Shown here: piece by piece, positions 59,371 to 64,000 of the stretch
Layout of the letters: each line of letters starts with the position of its first letter
Numbering within the stretch: the stretch's first letter is position 1
Source of the DNA: Lytechinus pictus
Taxonomy: Eukaryota > Echinodermata > Echinoidea > Temnopleuroida > Toxopneustidae
Reading direction: 5' to 3'
NCBI RefSeq assembly: GCF_037042905.1
Contig: NC_087249.1
Span: 10,846,001-10,910,000, forward strand
Length of the DNA: 64,000 nucleotides
Translations under genes and position numbers: made by a program
The notes under the pieces: model-generated
Databases searched by the model: none
Told to the model about the DNA's origin: nothing
Seen by the model: only the letters and a program-made list of their open reading frames with translations

Positions 59371-61010
59371 ATGGCTTCAAACGGAATGTTATTCTGCATC
59401 TTCGCTCTCATTGCAGGTAATGTAACTTATTTTATTGGTTATTTATCAATGGTTGCACTTTCATTTTTTGTCACAAATTAAAAAAAGTTCCTCCAGGCTA
59501 ACAAATATGTAATTCAAGCAGAAAGAGTAAAATCAGAGTATACTCTTAACTAAAAAAAAAAACAATCATCACAAATTGAGTTCAGGAAAAATCAGGTTCT
59601 GGAAATTAAACATTTTGCTTGAAACTGTATAGTGAAATAGTCTTGTGCATTTTCTCATGAATATGCAATGAGTGAGCTGATATTATGTGTCCCTGCTTAT
59701 TATTTTGATTTACTGTATGGAATTATGTTTATTCAAACTTTGTCCTCCAAGAATGTAAACAATGGGATTGGCTATTGAACTACTGTATAGGAGATTAAGC
59801 AGCCGTGGTTTTGTAATTTATGAAAATAATTAATGAACTAACTTTGATTTCATGTACTTAGAATAAGACAAAGGGATTTGGAGACATAACCTCAGCCCAT
59901 ATATTTCATGTTCATGACTATATTACCGAACTTTTAATTCGATGACTCAACGTTTTCTCTTTCCCATTTAATATCTATAAATAAATTACTTCTCTGCTAT
60001 TAAATATCTGCACCCATGTATTGGTTTTAAGCCTTCGACGATTTTCTTTTGACTTTTCCCATTTCAATTATCAAGCTTTTTGATACACTATATGATAGTA
60101 CTAACGAATATGGAAAAGAAATAAATGAATAAAAAACATTTACAAAAACATTCATCATTCTCTAGGGTTTGAGATCACCAAATTAACACTCGAGAAATGC
60201 TCCAGACCTACAATGTGACTGTAGCATTATAAAGAAAGGTGTTATTTTTCTATTATATGTTTCCACTACGTTCACAGGATCAGGAAAATCATGTTGTGTT
60301 GATCGGTGTACAGTCGGTGTTGGATTGTTGGTGTGATAGTTCAACGCCTATTATTGTTATTACAACACCTTTGGTTGTTGCTTTTACACTCGCTAATATC
60401 ATTGGAGTAATTCTAACACCACAGGATGTGGTCATAGTCTATAACAGCAACTGGTGTCAGATTTAACACCTTATAATTTACAGTGTTCTCTGTCTTTCTA
60501 TTAACAGCACTCTGTGTGGTGACAGAGGCTGGAAGACCAGGCGAGATCAGGAAAACGCGGCACGTTGTAGGAGCACCACAGAAACAGACCATGTTTGACA
60601 TTCCCTTCGATCAAACCAATTCGGTGCCGGTCGCTGGCAGTGCTGGGTCCGTCGGGGCGTCCAGCGTCTTCGTCATGGATTCCGGGTCTTCCGAAGAGTC
60701 CGACCTCGATATGGACGTCGACATGGCTGATATGGACACCGACGCCAATGAAGTCGACGCCGGCGACGCACCCGTCATGGTCGGCGGTAACCAGGTGAAT
60801 GGAAACCTTCTGCCCTTCCTCAGCAATGACCGCGGAGATGCAGTTGAAGCCGGAAATGCGGACTCTCTGTTGAGCAGGACGTCTGGATCGTCGGCCCGTG
60901 GTGTCGGCATCGCCTTCGCTGTCTTGGGTCTTCTCACCGTCATCGTAGCCGCTGCAGCGTTCACCCTCAGGAAATACCGACATAGCATCCCGGTTATTGT
61001 GCGTGTTTGA
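59371..61010 (+). CDS. P16-like acidic membrane protein, gene C
   Basis: Exons 59371-59416 and 60508-61010, joined in phase 1 as in gene A, encode 182 residues. I find two amino-acid differences from gene A: Phe for Cys at residue 11 in the signal peptide (TTC at 59401-59403) and Glu for Gly at residue 28 (GAG at 60543-60545). I saw no other difference in exon 2, not even a silent one. Introns and flanks do differ. Domain order as in gene A: split signal peptide, acidic 73-102 block, GSSARGVGIA, TM 147-169, basic tail. AATAAA at 61103 and 61351. Probably a recent duplicate with recent gene conversion. A falsely separated haplotype in the assembly is an alternative. Confidence 0.75.
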
Positions 61011-61814
61011 TCTCTGAACTCGGTTATAAGGATAACGAATCTCATGATAATGACCATGTTCTTCGTCAATCAAACCTTATCTATTCTGCCGGTTATTCTT
61101 CGAATAAATTCATGATGCTATTAATATAGATTATTGAGGTTCATGAACGTCGAAGAAAAAATTCTGCTTACTAGACAAGTTAGAGATGATATTATGTGTA
61201 TATTGTGTTATTACATTCTGCTGCGTGACTTATCAAATGCGTGGAATAGGCTACTGGGCCTATTACTAATAAGTGTTACAAGATAGTTTTATAAATAACT
61301 CAAACTTTGATATATATTTTTGTATTGTCATTTTATTGAAAATTTAGTGCAATAAAATTGATACAAGACGGTATAAGAAAATGTTGAAGTGAACAATTTT
61401 TTATAATTTTTATCAGTTTAAGTGGAATGTGGGATAGGTTGCATGGATCTTTGTGATTGTAAAGTAAGATTAAAGAGGAACTTCGCTCTGACGTTCCTGT
61501 GTGTATTTGAGGGTTTTTTCAGGCGTGTATCAATCAGATATGGTTATTTACGTCTGGGACCGACCTTAAACGTTATACCATCCGAAAGACGTCATGACCA
61601 GGGTTCGAACCTCTGCGTCAACTTGTGACTTCCCGCACATAATTTGGAATACAGGCGCACGCCACAAACGATAAAGAAGGGGATAGAATGTGTGGCAGAG
61701 AGAAAAGTAAAGAGGGGCGACCACATACACTGACGATATAAGTTGATTCAAATTTAAAAAAAGATACAGAAAAGTGTTGAAAGTTTGATGATAATCTGTT
61801 AAACGGTATACTGG
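61011..61814. other. 3' UTR and flank of gene C
   Basis: Matches the flank of gene A with small indels. AATAAA at 61103-61108 and 61351-61356 may be used for polyadenylation. Confidence 0.5.
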
Positions 61815-62284
61815 AGTTGTGATTTTGTCATACTTTATTTCGTGGTGCCACCGACGAGCGGCCATTTCGTGTAATATAGAATCCCCCCCCCCCCCAAAAA
61901 AAAAAAAATGAAATTACAGAAAATGAACTTTACCATCATGTGCGGGGGTATTTATCATCAGACACATTTCATACCCCCTTATAGAAAAATATATATATAT
62001 ATTTATTCATCATGTTCCATGACAAATTGAATTTAGTGAATGTATAATACTGTATATATATAAATGGGGGAGGTGCTCGCATAAGACGCCACAAAAATTA
62101 AAAATTTAAAACTATCTTGCCTTTTGTTGGATATTCATCAAACCAGATTTTCGGGGGAAGTTTCATTCTGATTTTCTTTTATATGATTAATTTTGCGTTT
62201 TACACTAAAGATGTTTTGACAACATCTCTGTGCTGAATCGTAACAGTTTATCATTAAATTTTAACGCGTCTTTGATAATATTGA

Positions 62285-62522
62285 TAATAAATAATAACAA
62301 TAACTCTTATTTACCCAGGGTAGCCAATCTCAGCTGTAAGTTGTTCTTCCTATGGGCCCTGCATAACTTAATATGTTATCATCACCCTTCTCCGTTGTCA
62401 TACTTCGAGCGCCTGACAAATAGACAGAAGGTCCCATTTTTAAATCTTTGGTATGGCTCGGACGGAGATCGAACCCGCGACCTCCCGTTCATGAGACGGG
62501 CGCTCTGTCACTGAGCCACCAT
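62285..62522 (-). repeat. complete tRNA-derived SINE
   Basis: On the minus strand a head TGGTGGCTCAGTGACAGAGC, then GGTCGCGGGTTCGATCTCC (B box), is followed by a body (TGGGACCTTCTGTCTATTTG) and a TTATTATTTATTATCAATA tail. Copy 1 keeps only GTCACTGAGCCATC at the corresponding place (about 49322), so the SINE predates the duplication and was deleted there. Confidence 0.7.
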
Positions 62523-62596
62523 TTTGGTTAAGTCACATCAATGAAAGCGACTCCAAATCGAATAATATATATAACGTTATTTTAATTCCAGGGGGT

Positions 62597-62755
62597 CGTT
62601 TCATAGAGCTGTTCGTAAGTTATAAGAGCGACTTTAAGAACGACTGGTGATCCTTTCTTATGCGCTAAATAAAATCACCAATGAACATTTAATGGTGGAC
62701 ATCATTTACCACGAGAAAGTCACTCTTTCTTACGAAAAGCTTTATGAAACACCCG
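62597..62755. repeat. foldback MITE, copy 2
   Basis: GTTTCATAGAGCTGTTCGTAAG faces CTTACGAAAAGCTTTATGAAAC. Counterpart of 49409-49582. Confidence 0.65.
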
Positions 62756-63584
62756 CCAGGACGGTTTGGAGTTGGTTTCGTTGGTGTAACTGAGCATTGG
62801 CTCGATTATAATTAGTTGGTTTTAAGGGCGCCTCAATTTGAGTGAGTGCACACATATTATTTACCAAGAATTCTCAAAAAGCCACTGTCGATTAAATGCC
62901 AAGCTGTCGGGCATAGGTGCCCTGCCCGGGAATCGATCCCCGGACTTCAAAGTGTCTAAAGTACTGCAATAGATCGATGTACTAGGCGAGCTCTATGATT
63001 TTTCAAAAGCCCCTCCCCCCAAAAAAATAAAAAATAAAAAATAAAAAATGAATAAAATAAATAAATAACATTAAATATAAAAAGGGGGAGGAAGGAGGGG
63101 GTAAAGATAATAAGCAATAAAAATGGCTTTGTCCATTATATCTATACAATATCCCTATTTTCTTCATCTTAATTCCGTAAAAACTCTTCTTTAGGTTATG
63201 ATCTTGCCCACCCCCCCCCCCACAAAAAAAGAAACGACCCCATTTATACATGCATATAATAATTAAACCTTTATTTCGTTAAATAAACATCACGCCTTAT
63301 AATTTTGAATCATCGATTGTTTGACTGAAATGACAATCTGCCTTCTTTTAATTATCATGATTATTCAAGCAGGGGTAATAAAGCGTGATCATAGAGAAAT
63401 GACGACCTGGAGGTGACGCCATTGTTTGACTCAATATGTGTCATACGAACCTTTCCACTTTTTTTGACAGTTCTTCTTCCCTTTTTTTCCCTTTTCTTCC
63501 TCTTTTTTCTTATACCTTTTTCACTGTTTGAAAACTTTTAGGGGCTGTCGACCCCTACCCTATGTAGAAGCGCGACTGATGTTT

Positions 63585-63620
63585 GTCTCGCCTGCATAGC
63601 AGAGCGAGACTATAGGCGCC
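63585..63620 (+). repeat. CTGCAT repeat, left end only
   Basis: GTCTCGCCTGCATAGCAGAG and GAGACTATAGGCGCC are present, then the sequence departs from the family. It marks the right edge of duplication copy 2. Confidence 0.6.
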
Positions 63621-64000
63621 TCACAGTGGGCCAGAATGAGTTGAAAGTGCGCCAAAATTATATTCCGAGTTATATTTTAATTAAACATGTTGTTTAAGGT
63701 TGATTTTGGGCATAGAATCGACTGAACATAATTTAAAGCCGACATGGCGTCACCTTGATACCAAATTTTGATTGGCTACTTAAAACCTATCTGTGAGAAG
63801 ACAAATTACGCTAAACAATGTGTAGTATATAAACTTTTGTGTTATGTGTTACTTTAAGATTGACCAGAGTGAATGTCGGTTTATGCTTCTCACATGCCTA
63901 AAAGTGTGTATGAGATCCTGAAATAATTTTATGGCATCAAAATGATCATTGGATTAAAAAAAAAATACTTTTGAAATCTGAAAAATATTAACCGTGTTTT
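63621..64000. other. no feature recognised
   Basis: AT-rich sequence at the window end with no coding frame or repeat I can define. Confidence 0.35.

Larger units (their letters stand above)
56230..63584 (+). repeat. segmental duplication, copy 2
   Basis: Counterpart of 44050-50334, in direct orientation ~12.2 kb downstream. It has extra sequence relative to copy 1: a 164-bp insertion (58243-58406), extra bases near 57440-57600 and the SINE-bearing stretch 61815-62500. Non-coding parts differ from copy 1 by scattered substitutions and small indels. The coding exons hardly differ. Confidence 0.85.

Noticed and set aside
46808-61010. Identity as the 185/333 (Transformer) immune family
   Set aside because: Both have a short signal-peptide exon and one long exon, but these proteins lack the Gly-rich and His-rich element mosaic and have a clear C-terminal TM helix, so the P16-like reading fits better.

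Overview
The window is metazoan nuclear DNA: GT-AG introns, small exons in AT-rich, repeat-crowded sequence, TATA-box promoters and AATAAA signals, with no operons. The best lineage clue is a trio of small two-exon genes for acidic, secreted or single-pass membrane proteins that resemble the sea urchin skeletogenic P16 family, plus tRNA-derived SINEs and foldback elements. I infer an echinoderm, most likely an echinoid. I cannot name the species.

Layout. (1) 0.8-10.5 kb, + strand: the last three exons of a PDCD7-like gene (U11/U12 minor-spliceosome 59K protein). One 8.8-kb intron is packed with a composite Helentron/HINE-like insertion, a CR1-like LINE remnant and a 21-bp satellite with inverted flanks. 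The stop codon lies in the first unit of an ~87-bp tandem array (10.5-11.2 kb). (2) 11.2-20 kb: no gene seen; foldback elements, a 3.3-kb hairpin-headed repeat block and a 1.9-kb TA-flanked non-autonomous element. (3) 21.1-41.6 kb, + strand: a C2H2 zinc-finger locus. A short first coding exon (21101-21212) and a KxE-rich exon (26453-26920) are phase-compatible with two different zinc-finger exons (29649 onward and 37624 onward). The first array is long, homogenised, interrupted by transposons and frameshifted at its tail. The second has one in-frame TAG. A third array survives only as debris (41.0-41.6 kb). An LTR element with no coding capacity and identical LTRs, and a three-level transposon nest, occupy the introns. 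(4) 41.6-43.8 kb: MITEs. (5) 44-63.6 kb: a segmental duplication (about 44.05-50.33 and 56.23-63.58) carrying two nearly identical P16-like genes (A and C). A divergent paralogue (B, 53.56-54.86 kb) sits between them. All three share exon structure, split signal peptide, acidic Ser/Asp block and a conserved GSSARGVGIA-TM-RK-VR(I/V) end.

How the genes relate: the PDCD7-like and zinc-finger genes are nuclear and appear unrelated to the P16-like cluster. The P16-like genes are probably co-regulated tandem paralogues. Most of the remaining sequence is mobile or repeated DNA. Exon joins are inferred from splice consensus and phase only; no transcript evidence was available.
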